From positions 1 through 64,000 of the forward strand of contig JACPYR010000095.1 of the NCBI GenBank assembly GCA_016195965.1: DNA of 64,000 nt, given 5' to 3'. Below the pieces are notes generated by a model. That model searched no databases and was not told the origin of the DNA. It saw only the letters and a list, made by a program, of their open reading frames with translations. Source of the DNA: Nitrosomonadales bacterium (lineage in GTDB: Bacteria > Pseudomonadota > Gammaproteobacteria > Burkholderiales > Gallionellaceae). This document shows, piece after piece, positions 50,994 to 60,148 of this stretch. Numbering within the stretch: the first letter of the stretch is position 1; each line of letters begins with the position of its first letter. A program made the translations under genes and the position numbers.

Positions 50994-51842
50994 CTATGGC
51001 TTTCCCGCCGCAGGTTGCGGCGCGGATTGGCCAGAACTATCGGGTGGCGCCATCGTTGCGGATGGTGCGGGAGCCGAGGCTGGTTGTGGTGGGGAGTTCG
51101 CGGGCGGCGCAGTATCGCTGCCCTCGTCATCGTCATATCGTGAACGGCGCGGCGGCTGGTCTTCGTCGACTTTGCTCTGGCGGCGCAGCAAATAGGCGTC
51201 GCGCATGAATTCGTAGGGATCGACCATCGCTTCGTTGAGGATGGTTTCCTGATCCAGCAACTCGGAGCGGCGGTTGACTTTCTTGGTTATGTAGACCTGG
51301 TAGCGCGTGGGCACATCCTGCACCTGGAAGATTGGGTCGGGAAACGCGTCGGCATAGTCGCCAATGCTGTCGCGCAATGTGCTGGGGCCCAATATCGGCA
51401 CCACGAGATAGGGGCCGTTGCCCACGCCCCACTTGCCCAGGGTCACGCCGAAATCCTCCTTGTGTTTGGGCAAGCCATCCATGGATGCGACGTCGATCAA
51501 GCCGAAAACACCTATCGTCGAATTGACGAACACGCGCATCCCGTCGGAGAAGCCCTGCCTGAATTTGAACTGCAGCAGGTCGTTGACGGTGACGACGACG
51601 TCGTCCAGATTGGAGAAAAAATTTGTGATCATGATCCTGCCGGCATTCGGTACGACGGCTTTATATCCCTTGGCGACGGGCTTGATGATGGCCTGGTCGG
51701 CCACATCGTTGAATTTGTAGATGCCGCGGTTGAGTGGCTCCAGTGGGTCGGACGGGTTCTTCGCATGGGTGGCGCATCCCGTCACGGCGAGGGATGCGAG
51801 AACAATCAGGGTGCGATAGTGTAGAAAGTTTGCGCAGTGCAT
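50994..51842 (-). CDS. mlaA: Outer-membrane lipid asymmetry lipoprotein MlaA (VacJ)
   Basis: A 282-residue lipoprotein. Lipobox VTGC; DPLEPLNRGIYKFND, GRIMITNFFSNLDDVVVTVN, FVNSTIGVFGLIDVAS and GNGPYLVVPILGPSTLRD are hallmark MlaA segments. It removes surface phospholipids and passes them to the Mla ABC pathway. The C-terminal tail is Pro/Ala-rich and variable. The start at 51842 is nearest to the signal peptide; a longer form from 51878 is possible. Confidence 0.95.
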   Translation of the reverse strand: MHCANFLHYRTLIVLASLAVTGCATHAKNPSDPLEPLNRGIYKFNDVADQAIIKPVAKGYKAVVPNAGRIMITNFFSNLDDVVVTVNDLLQFKFRQGFSDGMRVFVNSTIGVFGLIDVASMDGLPKHKEDFGVTLGKWGVGNGPYLVVPILGPSTLRDSIGDYADAFPDPIFQVQDVPTRYQVYITKKVNRRSELLDQETILNEAMVDPYEFMRDAYLLRRQSKVDEDQPPRRSRYDDDEGSDTAPPANSPPQPASAPAPSATMAPPDSSGQSAPQPAAGKP

Positions 51843-51884
51843 GCGGTGATTATAGAGGGGCGAGACTGGATTGTGCAAAGCGAG

Positions 51885-52430
51885 CTATACCCGCTGTGCA
51901 GGCGGGGACAGCTCGCCGATATGGAAACTGAATTTGCCGCTGCGGCGTTCGGCAAAATAAAACTCCAGGCTGTAGCGCACCGGGCGGAACGCGATTTCGT
52001 CCCAGGGGATTTCTGATTCGGAGAACAATTTGACTTCCAGGCTCTCCTGCCCGGGGCTGAAATCCAGGTCTAGCAGTTTCGCATGGAACAGCAGGTGCAC
52101 CTGGTTGATATAGGGCAGGCTGTACATCGAATACAAGTCGCCGACCGCAATGCGCGCATTGGCTTCTTCCAGCGTTTCGCGGATCGCCGCACCGGCGGTG
52201 GTTTCGCCATTCTCCATGAATCCGGCGGGCAGGGTCCATAGCCCGTAACGCGGCTCGATCGCGCGGCGGCACAGCAGTATCTTGTCTTCCCATTCCGGCA
52301 TTGCGCCGACGATCAGTTTGGGGTTCTGGTAATGGATTTCCCCGCAATTCGTGCAGACATGGCGTTCGCGGTTGTCGTCCGGGGGGATGCGCAGTTCGAC
52401 CGGGGCGCCGCACAGGCTGCAATATTTCAT
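51885..52430 (-). CDS. NUDIX hydrolase with zinc ribbon
   Basis: A 181-residue NUDIX protein. An N-terminal zinc ribbon (YCSLCGAPVE and HVCTNCGEIHYQNPK) is followed by the NUDIX box GFMENGETTAGAAIRETLEE. The arrangement resembles NudC/ADP-ribose pyrophosphatases. Its start lies 4 bp after bamD on the same strand, so co-transcription is likely. Confidence 0.92.
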   Translation of the reverse strand: MKYCSLCGAPVELRIPPDDNRERHVCTNCGEIHYQNPKLIVGAMPEWEDKILLCRRAIEPRYGLWTLPAGFMENGETTAGAAIRETLEEANARIAVGDLYSMYSLPYINQVHLLFHAKLLDLDFSPGQESLEVKLFSESEIPWDEIAFRPVRYSLEFYFAERRSGKFSFHIGELSPPAQRV

Positions 52431-52434
52431 CGCC

Positions 52435-53193
52435 TCAACCTTCCCGAGGCGGAGACGCCGGGAAATTTTTGTCCAGCACGCGCTGCGCATCGTCACGCAG
52501 TTCTTTCATACCAAGGGCGCCATAGCCCTGCACCAGTATCTGCAGCGCGTCATGTATTGACGGCGTATTCGGGTATTGCTTCAACACCTCCTGCGCGCGG
52601 TTGACAGCGGCGATGTTTGCGCCTCGGCGCAAGTAATATCGGGCGACGTGAACTTCATATTTTGCCAGTGCGCCCAGCAGATATTGCATGCGCAACCTTG
52701 CATCGGGAGCATACCTGCTGGAGGGAAAGCGGATGACCAGGTCCTTAAAAGCTGCGAAAGAATCCTGTGCCGCTTTCGGATCACGTTCGGTTGGATCCTG
52801 CCCGCTCGCCAGACCAAAGATACCGATATCGGCATTGAAGTTGGCCAAACCTTTTACATAGTAGGCGTAGTCCACATGCGGGTGGTTCGGGTACTGCCGG
52901 ATGAAACGGTCGGCGGCGGCAATCGCGGACTCCGGCTCGTTCTGGCGGTAATAGGCGTAGGTGATTTCAAGTTGAGCCTGCTGTGCATAACGCCCATACG
53001 GGTAATGCGATTGCAGCGATTCAAACTGTTTGACGGCTTCCTCAAAGCTGTTTTCGTTGAGGTGTTTTTTTGCGGTGCTGTACATTTCCTCGACGGGCGG
53101 GGCTTTTGCCGAATGGCCGCCATCCGGCTTTGCGCCGAATAAACCGCAAGCGGTTAACGTAAGTAACAGGAATACGGCTAAACTATGGCGCAT
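52435..53193 (-). CDS. bamD: Outer-membrane assembly lipoprotein BamD
   Basis: A 252-residue lipoprotein: MRHSLAVFLLLTLTAC signal with lipobox, then TPR repeats beginning EEMYSTAKKHLNENSFEEAV and QSHYPYGRYAQQAQLEITYAY. This is BamD/ComL, an essential part of the beta-barrel assembly machine. Other starts at 53217 and 53244 are possible, but the signal peptide argues for 53193. It is divergent from rluD, with only 22 bp between starts. Confidence 0.95.
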   Translation of the reverse strand: MRHSLAVFLLLTLTACGLFGAKPDGGHSAKAPPVEEMYSTAKKHLNENSFEEAVKQFESLQSHYPYGRYAQQAQLEITYAYYRQNEPESAIAAADRFIRQYPNHPHVDYAYYVKGLANFNADIGIFGLASGQDPTERDPKAAQDSFAAFKDLVIRFPSSRYAPDARLRMQYLLGALAKYEVHVARYYLRRGANIAAVNRAQEVLKQYPNTPSIHDALQILVQGYGALGMKELRDDAQRVLDKNFPASPPREG

Positions 53194-53215
53194 GATCAAA
53201 CCAAAAAATGAGCGC

Positions 53216-54364
53216 ATGACAAATCCAGAAAATAATTTGGCCAATTATACCAAAGGCGGGCGCGACGATTCCTCAAGTTCGCAAGAACTTGGGGGATCGC
53301 CTGCTTTTAGTGAATCCACTACGCGGAACTCCGCGTGTGCCAAAGGCAGGCAATTCGCTATTCAGCAAGCTGAATGCGGAATTGACACTGGAGTTGACGC
53401 GAGCGCAAACCTTCAGCCCGCCGAGCCGGAGCATTTCACCGTTCCCGATGAATATGCGGGCCTGCGCCTGGATCAGGTACTGGTCAAATTTTTTCCGGAA
53501 TATTCGCGCAGCCGCTTGCAGGAATGGATTGTCCAGCATCAAGTTACGGTAGATGGCGAGTTTGCCACGGCCAAGCAAAAAGTCTGGGGCGGCGAAAAGC
53601 TGGCAGTGTTGCCGCAAAGCCATCCAGCCGAACAGCCGTATTTGCCGGAAGACATCGCGCTGGACATCGTTTATGAAGACGACGCCCTGCTGGTGATCAA
53701 TAAACCGGTCGGTCTGGTGGTGCATCCGGGTAGCGGCAACTGGGAAGGTACGCTGCTCAATGCCTTGCTGCATCATGCGCCGCAATTGGCAGAGATACCG
53801 CGCGCCGGAATCGTGCACCGGCTGGACAAAGACACCAGCGGCCTGTTGGTGGTGGCCAAGACATTGACTGCGCAAACCGCACTGGTGCGGCAGTTGGAGG
53901 CGCGTAGCGTGCAGCGCGAATATCTGGCGCTGGTGCATGGCGAGTTGACGCGTGCCGGCAAGGTGGATGCGCCGATAGGCCGCCACCCATCACAGCGCGT
54001 CAAGATGGCCGTGGTGGAACACGGTAAGCCCGCAGTGACCCACTACCAGATTGAAATGAAATTTCCGAGCTGCACGCTGCTGCGCTGCCGTCTGGAAACC
54101 GGGCGCACCCATCAGATTCGCGTGCATCTGGCGCAGATCGGCTACCCGCTGGTCGGCGACGGCGTATACCTCAAGGGGCCGCAAAAATGCGTGCCGAAAC
54201 TGCGCGGACTACTGAACGGTTTTCCGCGCCAAGCATTGCACGCCACGCGTCTCGCGCTGGAACATCCGGTCACTGGCGAGCGGATGGAATGGCACGCGCC
54301 GTTGCCGCAAGACATGGTGCAACTGCTGCTGCAGATCAAGGCGATTGTGAATGAGCCTGCCTGA
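53216..54364 (+). CDS. rluD: 23S rRNA pseudouridine synthase RluD
   Basis: A 382-residue pseudouridine synthase. The S4 domain (YAGLRLDQVLVKFFPEYSRS) starts near residue 78; the catalytic Asp is in IVHRLDKDTSGLLVVAK; RLETGRTHQIRVHLAQIGYP ends the core. It modifies helix 69 of 23S rRNA. Oddly, about 60 residues of low-homology sequence precede the S4 domain, and their DNA contains a strong hairpin (53299-53351), suggesting an in-frame palindromic insertion. Confidence 0.93.
   Translation: MTNPENNLANYTKGGRDDSSSSQELGGSPAFSESTTRNSACAKGRQFAIQQAECGIDTGVDASANLQPAEPEHFTVPDEYAGLRLDQVLVKFFPEYSRSRLQEWIVQHQVTVDGEFATAKQKVWGGEKLAVLPQSHPAEQPYLPEDIALDIVYEDDALLVINKPVGLVVHPGSGNWEGTLLNALLHHAPQLAEIPRAGIVHRLDKDTSGLLVVAKTLTAQTALVRQLEARSVQREYLALVHGELTRAGKVDAPIGRHPSQRVKMAVVEHGKPAVTHYQIEMKFPSCTLLRCRLETGRTHQIRVHLAQIGYPLVGDGVYLKGPQKCVPKLRGLLNGFPRQALHATRLALEHPVTGERMEWHAPLPQDMVQLLLQIKAIVNEPA
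53299..53351 (+). repeat. Palindromic insertion inside the rluD 5' region
   Basis: Arms GCCTGCTTTT and AAAGGCAGGC with an inner perfect ACGCGGA/TCCGCGT stem, all within the coding frame and absent from the usual RluD protein. Confidence 0.55.
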
Positions 54365-55205
54365 TCATTTAAATCTTTCAAGCCACCTGATTGTTCCTGA
54401 CTGGCCTGCACCGCAAAACGTGCGCGCATTGCAGACTACACGCGTGGGCGGCTTCGGTAGCGCACCCTATGACAGTTTTAACCTGGGCGATCACGTTGGC
54501 GATGTGCCGTTGGTCGTGGCACGCAACCGCATGTCTCTCAACACGCTGCTGCCCAGCGAACCGGTGTGGCTGAAGCAGGTGCATGGAACGGTGGTGGTCG
54601 ATACGGCGACCTCAGGCTGCGGCGCTCCGGAAGCGGACGCCAGCATCTCGCGCCATGCGGGCAGTGTGTGCGTGGTGATGACCGCAGATTGCCTGCCGGT
54701 GTTGTTGTGCGACACGCAGGGCAGCGTGGTCGGTGCGGCCCACGCCGGATGGAAAGGGCTGGAGGCGGGCGTCATCGAAGCCACCGTGCAGGCGATGAAG
54801 GTTGTGCCGCGAAACCTGATGGCGTGGCTGGGCCCGGCGATCAGCCAGCCGGCATTCGAAGTGGGCGAAGAAGTGCGCACGCTTTTTGTGGATGCCGACC
54901 CGCACGCTGCTGCGGCCTTCATTCCCGGCCAAAACGGCAAATGGCAGGCCGATCTGTATGCATTGGCACGCTTGCGCCTGAACGTATTGGGTGTCACGCA
55001 AATATACGGTGGCGGCGACTGTGACACGTTACTGCGTAGCAGCCGATTGCGGGAGCAGTCGCCAGCCGCCCCTCCCGCACCAGACGGTTCCACCGCACCG
55101 TGTCGGGACGGCTACTGCACTTACCGTGAACCCGAACGCTTCTTTTCCTATCGCCGCGATGGCGTGACCGGAAGGATGGGCACATTCATCTGGATTGCCC
55201 GATAG
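54351..55205 (+). CDS. pgeF: Peptidoglycan editing factor PgeF (laccase-domain protein)
   Basis: A 284-residue YfiH/PgeF protein. WLKQVHGTVVVDT, VMTADCLPVLLCDTQGSVVG and AAHAGWKGLEAGVIEATV carry the Cys and His ligands; CTYREPERFFSYRRDG is the C-terminal signature. It removes misincorporated L-Ser from muropeptides. About 30 extra residues (LLRSSRLREQSPAAPPAPDG and neighbours) interrupt the usual GGD-CTY stretch and coincide with a hairpin at 55014-55063. It overlaps rluD by 14 bp. Confidence 0.92.
   Translation: MSLPDHLNLSSHLIVPDWPAPQNVRALQTTRVGGFGSAPYDSFNLGDHVGDVPLVVARNRMSLNTLLPSEPVWLKQVHGTVVVDTATSGCGAPEADASISRHAGSVCVVMTADCLPVLLCDTQGSVVGAAHAGWKGLEAGVIEATVQAMKVVPRNLMAWLGPAISQPAFEVGEEVRTLFVDADPHAAAAFIPGQNGKWQADLYALARLRLNVLGVTQIYGGGDCDTLLRSSRLREQSPAAPPAPDGSTAPCRDGYCTYREPERFFSYRRDGVTGRMGTFIWIAR
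55014..55063 (+). repeat. Palindromic insertion inside pgeF
   Basis: GGCGACTG/CAGTCGCC arms (8 bp) inside the segment that is extra in PgeF. The frame stays open through it. Confidence 0.5.
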
Positions 55206-55544
55206 CGGCGACTGCAATCAAGCGTTGATACCCAATCCCTCGTTTTCGTGACATGCGTTATGCATGCTAATGGCGTGCCGTTGCCTGGGGGCAGGATTCT
55301 GCCCGGCTGTATTACTTAGTTCAGCGACCCCGTCAGGTTGATGTAAGTTACCTTTGCCATAGTAAACCCGATTGGTAGTCAATGAGTTCAATACGGCTGG
55401 GAAGAAAATTATGTGGTTTATCTGTCTTGCTGCGGTTGCAAGCTGTCTTGGTGGGGATTTTTTCGCTAGGGAAGAGAGTTCTTCCAAAGCAAATAGCCGT
55501 CACTTTGGTTGCCCTGGAGCCGGCCTGACCATGAGGTGCCCATC
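55206..55544. other. Gene-free gap between pgeF and the TPR-methyltransferase gene
   Basis: Nothing with coding character is seen. An 89-codon minus-strand frame (55218-55487) has no ribosome site or recognisable domain. The gap probably holds the promoter of the downstream gene. Confidence 0.5.
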
Positions 55545-57038
55545 GTGATCAAGGGAGCCCACCATAAATCGATTCCACCTCAAGCCGAAATCAATGAGCC
55601 TGATCCGCAGGATATAAATATATTGGTGGATCTATTCCGGCAAGGCCGATTTGCCGAGACGGAAACTTCCGCCCGTGCGATGACAGCGCGCTTTCCCATG
55701 CATGGCTTTGGCTGGAAAGCGCTGGGAACCGCGCTCTTGCAGCAAGGTCGGGCCGCAGAAGCGTTGCCGTCTCTGCAAAAAGTGGTCGAGCTTTCGCCGG
55801 AAGACGCGCTGTTGCACAACAACCTGGGCAACACCTTGGCACAGCTAAACAGGATGCCTGAAGCCGCAAACAGTTATCGGCAGGCGATAAAACTTAATCC
55901 GGGTTTCGTCGTCGCTCACTACAATCTGGGCAACACATTCTTGAAGCTGGGGCTGCTGTCCGAAGCCGAAGCCAGCTATCGACGTGCGCTGGAGCTCAAG
56001 CCCGATCTCGCCGATGCGCATTACAGCCTGGGCAACACACTGCAGAGCCAGAGCAGATTAGCCGAAGCCGAGGCCTGTTACAAACGGGCATTGGAACTCA
56101 AACCGAATTTTGCCGGGGCGCATAACAATCTGGGCGTTACCTTATATGATCAGGGTCGTTTTTCCGAGGCCGAGATCAGCTATCGTCAGGTTCTGCAGGT
56201 CGAACCGAATAACATCGATGCACATTACAACCTGGGCAATACGCTTAAGAAAATGGGGCAAATGGAAGCTGCGGCAGCTTGTTTCAAGCGTTGTCTGGAA
56301 ATTGATCCTCATGACCGTTTGGGAGCCAGGCTATTGCTGGCGGCATTGGGTGTCGAACCCATGCCGTTGCGCGCCTCGGAAGCCCATATGGAAGCTTTTT
56401 ATATCAAGAAGGCGGCTGCGTGGGATCAGGTTGTAGACCGTTCGAAAAAATACTTTGGGGCTCAATTGGTGGCGCAGGCACTGAAGAGTCGGTCGCATAC
56501 CGCAGACAAGCTGGATATTCTCGATGCGGGTTGCGGTACCGGGCAAGTTGGATTGCTGATACGCGATCAGGCAAGCCATCTGGATGGAGTCGATCTGTCG
56601 CCTAGCATGCTGGAGAAAGCCAAGGAGAAGAAGGTCTATGACAACATCTACCTGAGCGATCTGGAATCCTTCATGAAGGATCATCCCAATCAATATGACG
56701 CCATTACCTGTGCCGCCACACTGATCCATTTCGGCGATTTGTCGCCCGTATTGAGTGCCGCTGCAGTAAGTCTCAGGGATGACGGTTTATTCGTATTTAC
56801 AGTGTTTCAGAATGACGGCGAACCAGATGGAAAAGAAGTGGTGGTCTCGCAGTTGGATGGGCTGGCGAAGAGCGGTTGTTATGCCCATGGCAAGGAATAT
56901 GTCATGCGCGTGGCAGAGGCCGACGGCTTCGCCGTGGAAATGCTGAATTCCGAAATACATGAATACCGTCTGGATGTAAGCGGCGACATTCCCATTATGT
57001 GCTTGGTAGTGGCGCTGCGTCGCCGTCCCCGGGTGTAG
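55545..57038 (+). CDS. TPR-methyltransferase fusion protein
   Basis: A 497-residue protein. Six to seven TPR units (about residues 25-265; repeats of the type AHYNLGNTFLKLGLLSEAEA) precede a class I methyltransferase domain (LDILDAGCGTGQVGLLIRDQ, GVDLSPSMLEKAKEK, YDAITCAATLIHFGDLSPVL). TPR-methyltransferase fusions of this layout occur near glycan or lipid modification genes; the substrate is unknown. No ATG is available; the GTG at 55545 has AGGTG upstream, while a TTG at 55509 is an alternative. Confidence 0.85.
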   Translation: MIKGAHHKSIPPQAEINEPDPQDINILVDLFRQGRFAETETSARAMTARFPMHGFGWKALGTALLQQGRAAEALPSLQKVVELSPEDALLHNNLGNTLAQLNRMPEAANSYRQAIKLNPGFVVAHYNLGNTFLKLGLLSEAEASYRRALELKPDLADAHYSLGNTLQSQSRLAEAEACYKRALELKPNFAGAHNNLGVTLYDQGRFSEAEISYRQVLQVEPNNIDAHYNLGNTLKKMGQMEAAAACFKRCLEIDPHDRLGARLLLAALGVEPMPLRASEAHMEAFYIKKAAAWDQVVDRSKKYFGAQLVAQALKSRSHTADKLDILDAGCGTGQVGLLIRDQASHLDGVDLSPSMLEKAKEKKVYDNIYLSDLESFMKDHPNQYDAITCAATLIHFGDLSPVLSAAAVSLRDDGLFVFTVFQNDGEPDGKEVVVSQLDGLAKSGCYAHGKEYVMRVAEADGFAVEMLNSEIHEYRLDVSGDIPIMCLVVALRRRPRV

Positions 57039-57045
57039 CGTTCAG

Positions 57046-58338
57046 CTATTGCCCGGCTATTCCCGATGCAAAGAAATTGGGCTTGGTGCCCGCAGTGGAA
57101 AGCGGGATCAATTTTCCGTTCACATCAATGATGTAGGGCGAAATATTGTTGCTGCTGTGGTTGGACACATAAGCAAACTTTCCCGAAGCAGGGATGGCAA
57201 TGGCTAGAGGTTCCTCGCCTGCGCTAATCGTGCCTATCGCCGTCAACATTCCGTTTGTGCCTATCGTGTATTGCGAGACGCTATTGCCTCCTGAATTCTG
57301 GTTAAATGAGTTTGCCACATAGACATGCTTTCCCGATGAATCGGTAGCGACTGAAAATGGCCAAAGGCCGGTAGCGATAGTCGCAGCGCTCATGGGGGTC
57401 AATTCGCCGTTGGCGGCTATGGTGTATTGCGAGATGCTGTTGCTGGACAAGTTCGTCACATAGGCGTAACGGCCCGATGGATCAACAGTGATGGCGTTTG
57501 GGGTGGTGTTGGTCGTTGCTGTGGCCACATCCAGCGGAGTCAAGCTGCCATTGGCGCTGATAGCATATTGCGAGACGGTATTGCTTCCGGTATTCGTCAC
57601 ATAAGCAAATCTTCCTGATGGAGCAATGGCAATGGAACTGGGCATCCGGCCTGTCGTAACCGTCGCCGGGTTCATTGCGCTCAGCGCACCATCCGTCCCT
57701 ATCGCGTACTGGGTGACGTTATTGCTGCGTTGATTCACCACATAGGCCCAGTGTCCAGAAGGCTCGATGGCAATACTGATCGGCCAGGTATCCGCCGTCA
57801 TCGTTGCCGGGGTCAGCGGGGTTAATTTTCCGTCCGTCCCTATGGTGTATTGAGAGATGCTGTGGTTGCCATGATTTGTCACGAAGGCGTGCTTGCCCGA
57901 GGGGTGGATGGCGATGGAACTCGGGTTTTCTCCAGCCCAAACCGTTGCTGGAGTCATGGGGGTCATCATACCGTTCTCGTCCAGTGTATATTGCGAGATG
58001 TTGTTACTGGCAAAATTTACCACGTAGGCATACTTGCCCGATTGATCGACGACGATCGCGCGTGGATTTTTACCTGCGGCAATCTGGCCTTTCGGTTTGG
58101 GTTGAGCGCTGATATTTTCCGCAGGGTATGCCGAGTCACGGTTGTCTGCGACGCTAAATTTATTGCCAGCCCCGTTATGCAATACCATGGAGTCTGCAGG
58201 GCCGTAACTGACGCTGCGCCCATCAGTGGCAGCCACCCCGCTATGGCAAATGCCTAATGCCACGATCAGGAACGCCATTGATTTGGCGCTGAAGTGGCGT
58301 GTAGGTCGCATCATTTTTATTTGGTGTTGCATATCCAT
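57046..58338 (-). CDS. Exported YVTN/lactonase-like beta-propeller protein
   Basis: A 430-residue exported protein (signal peptide to about residue 37, ending GVAA). It has seven to eight YVTN-type units, each with the pattern PSGKYAYVVN-SNNISQYTI-NG-LTPM, closely related to 6-phosphogluconolactonase-like propellers. Surface or periplasmic binding is more likely than catalysis. It is convergent with the TPR-methyltransferase gene (7-bp gap). Confidence 0.88.
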   Translation of the reverse strand: MDMQHQIKMMRPTRHFSAKSMAFLIVALGICHSGVAATDGRSVSYGPADSMVLHNGAGNKFSVADNRDSAYPAENISAQPKPKGQIAAGKNPRAIVVDQSGKYAYVVNFASNNISQYTLDENGMMTPMTPATVWAGENPSSIAIHPSGKHAFVTNHGNHSISQYTIGTDGKLTPLTPATMTADTWPISIAIEPSGHWAYVVNQRSNNVTQYAIGTDGALSAMNPATVTTGRMPSSIAIAPSGRFAYVTNTGSNTVSQYAISANGSLTPLDVATATTNTTPNAITVDPSGRYAYVTNLSSNSISQYTIAANGELTPMSAATIATGLWPFSVATDSSGKHVYVANSFNQNSGGNSVSQYTIGTNGMLTAIGTISAGEEPLAIAIPASGKFAYVSNHSSNNISPYIIDVNGKLIPLSTAGTKPNFFASGIAGQ

Positions 58339-58549
58339 TTAACCCATAGGCTTGCCGATAAGTGTTGCCTGCCGGAAACATTTCATGCCGATTTTGCTAG
58401 CCCAAACTTACTTCAAGCTGAATGGATAACCCGAGCGTAGGTCCGTTATGCGAAATGCATTAAAACTCGATGAATCTGAGCCATGCGGCGCATGTGGGAT
58501 GTTTATCTGCAAGATGTAATTGCCGCACTGGTAGCCTGTACTGGCAACC

Positions 58550-58578
58550 TTGTTTTTTTTGGTCAATTGCGCTAGAAT
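58550..58578 (+). promoter_or_regulatory. Sigma70-type promoter of lysC
   Basis: TTGTTT (58550-58555), a 17-bp spacer and TAGAAT (58573-58578), ending 35 bp before the lysC GTG. A T-rich run lies in the spacer. Confidence 0.5.
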
Positions 58579-58613
58579 CGCGTCCACTTTTTAAGTCGGA
58601 CATAGAAAACATC

Positions 58614-59846
58614 GTGGCATTGATAGTGCAAAAGTACGGCGGTACATCGGTCGGGAGTCCGGAACGCATCAAGAATGTGGCGCGGCGCGTCGCAAAATTT
58701 AAAGCCAAAGGGCATCAGGTAGTGGTGGTGGTCTCTGCGATGAGCGGCGAGACTAACCGGCTTATTGCCTTGGCCAAAGAGATTCAAACGCATCCCGATC
58801 CGCGCGAACTGGATGTGATCGTCTCGACCGGCGAGCAGGTCACGATCGGCTTGTTGGCGATGGCCCTGAAGGATGCCGGGCTGAAGGCCAAGAGTTACAC
58901 CGGTGCCCAGGTCAAGATACTCACCGACAGCGCGTTTACCAAGGCGCGGATTGTTTCCATCGACGAACAAAACATCCGTGCCGATCTGGCTAACGATTGC
59001 GTGGTGGTGGTTGCTGGTTTTCAGGGTGTGGATGCAGACGGCAATATCACCACGCTGGGGCGCGGCGGTTCGGATACCACCGGTGTGGCAGTTGCTGCCG
59101 CGTTACGCGCCGATGAATGTCAGATTTATACCGATGTGGACGGCGTGTACACCACCGATCCGCGCATGGTGCCAGAGGCGCGCCGTCTGAAGACCATCAC
59201 CTTCGAGGAGATGCTGGAGATGGCCAGCTTGGGCTCCAAGGTGCTGCAAATCCGCTCGGTGGAATTCGCCGGCAAATACAAGGTCAAGCTGCGCGTGCTG
59301 TCCAGTTTTGAAGAAGAAGGCGAAGGCACGCTGATTACTTTTGAGGATAACGACAAAATGGAACAAGCAATCATTTCAGGGATCGCGTTCAACCGCGATG
59401 AAGCCAAAATCACCGTGATGGGCGTGCCGGACAAACCCGGCATCGCTTATCAAATTCTCGGGCCGGTCAGCGATGCCAATATCGACGTGGACATCATCAT
59501 CCAGAACGTCGGCGTGGATGGCACCACCGATTTTTCCTTTACCGTGCATCGCAACGAATTTGCCAAGGCGATGGATATCCTGAAGAACAAGGTGCAGCCG
59601 CATATCGGCGCTCGCGATGTGATCGGCGACAGCAAGGCCGCCAAGGTTTCTGTGGTAGGTGTGGGGATGCGCTCGCATGTCGGCATCGCCAGCAAGATGT
59701 TCCGCACCTTGGCGGAAGAGGGCATCAACATTCAGATGATTTCCACTTCGGAAATCAAGATTTCCGTGGTGATCGACGAAAAATATCTGGAACTGGCGGT
59801 GCGTGTGCTGCATAAAGCCTTCGGCCTGGACCAGGAAGACGCATAA
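58614..59846 (+). CDS. lysC: Aspartate kinase
   Basis: A 410-residue monofunctional aspartokinase. VQKYGGTSVGSPERIKNVAR at the N-terminus binds ATP/aspartate; GFQGVDADGNITTLGRGGSD and the kinase core follow, and two ACT domains (MGVPDKPGIAYQILGPVSDA and VGVGMRSHVGIASKMF) give feedback inhibition. It commits aspartate to Lys, Thr and Met synthesis. No ATG fits: the GTG at 58614 is at the family N-terminus, and an earlier frame from 58470 is extra. Confidence 0.95.
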   Translation: MALIVQKYGGTSVGSPERIKNVARRVAKFKAKGHQVVVVVSAMSGETNRLIALAKEIQTHPDPRELDVIVSTGEQVTIGLLAMALKDAGLKAKSYTGAQVKILTDSAFTKARIVSIDEQNIRADLANDCVVVVAGFQGVDADGNITTLGRGGSDTTGVAVAAALRADECQIYTDVDGVYTTDPRMVPEARRLKTITFEEMLEMASLGSKVLQIRSVEFAGKYKVKLRVLSSFEEEGEGTLITFEDNDKMEQAIISGIAFNRDEAKITVMGVPDKPGIAYQILGPVSDANIDVDIIIQNVGVDGTTDFSFTVHRNEFAKAMDILKNKVQPHIGARDVIGDSKAAKVSVVGVGMRSHVGIASKMFRTLAEEGINIQMISTSEIKISVVIDEKYLELAVRVLHKAFGLDQEDA

Positions 59847-59860
59847 TTACGCATAACCGT

Positions 59861-59889
59861 TTGACCTTTCTGGTCAGTTACATTACTAT
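59861..59889 (+). promoter_or_regulatory. Promoter of the tRNA genes
   Basis: TTGACC (59861-59866), spacer of 17 bp, TACTAT (59884-59889), then a G/C-rich discriminator GCGCGGCC as in stringently controlled stable-RNA promoters, 11 bp before tRNA-Ser. Confidence 0.75.
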
Positions 59890-59900
59890 GCGCGGCCTTC

Positions 59901-59993
59901 GGAGAGGTGGCCGAGTGGTCGAAGGCACGCCCCTGCTAAGGGCGCATCCGGGCAAAACCTGGATCGAGGGTTCGAATCCCTCCTTCTCCGCCA
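59901..59993 (+). tRNA. tRNA-Ser(GCT)
   Basis: A 93-nt type II tRNA with long variable arm. The acceptor stem GGAGAGG pairs with CTTCTCC, the anticodon loop is CTGCTAA (anticodon GCT), the T-arm is GAGGGTTCGAATCCCTC and the CCA end is encoded. Confidence 0.97.
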
Positions 59994-60029
59994 GGTATCA
60001 AAATGTTGCATGAAGTAAAGTAGTCACTT

Positions 60030-60106
60030 GCGCCCGTAGCTCAGCTGGATAGAGTACTTGGCTACGAACCAAGGGGTCAGGAGTTCGAATCTCTTCGGGC
60101 GCACCA
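60030..60106 (+). tRNA. tRNA-Arg(ACG)
   Basis: A 77-nt tRNA starting GCGCCCG and ending CGGGCGCACCA. The anticodon loop is CTACGAA (ACG, read as ICG). Its 3' end is the likely integration target of the element that follows. Confidence 0.97.
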
Positions 60107-60113
60107 ATAAATC

Positions 60114-60148
60114 AATGGCTTGCAGGTTAATCCCGGCAAGCCATTTTT
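60114..60148 (+). terminator. Intrinsic terminator after tRNA-Arg
   Basis: AATGGCTTGC/GCAAGCCATT 10-bp stem, 12-nt loop and T5 tail (interrupted T-run further on). Confidence 0.8.
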
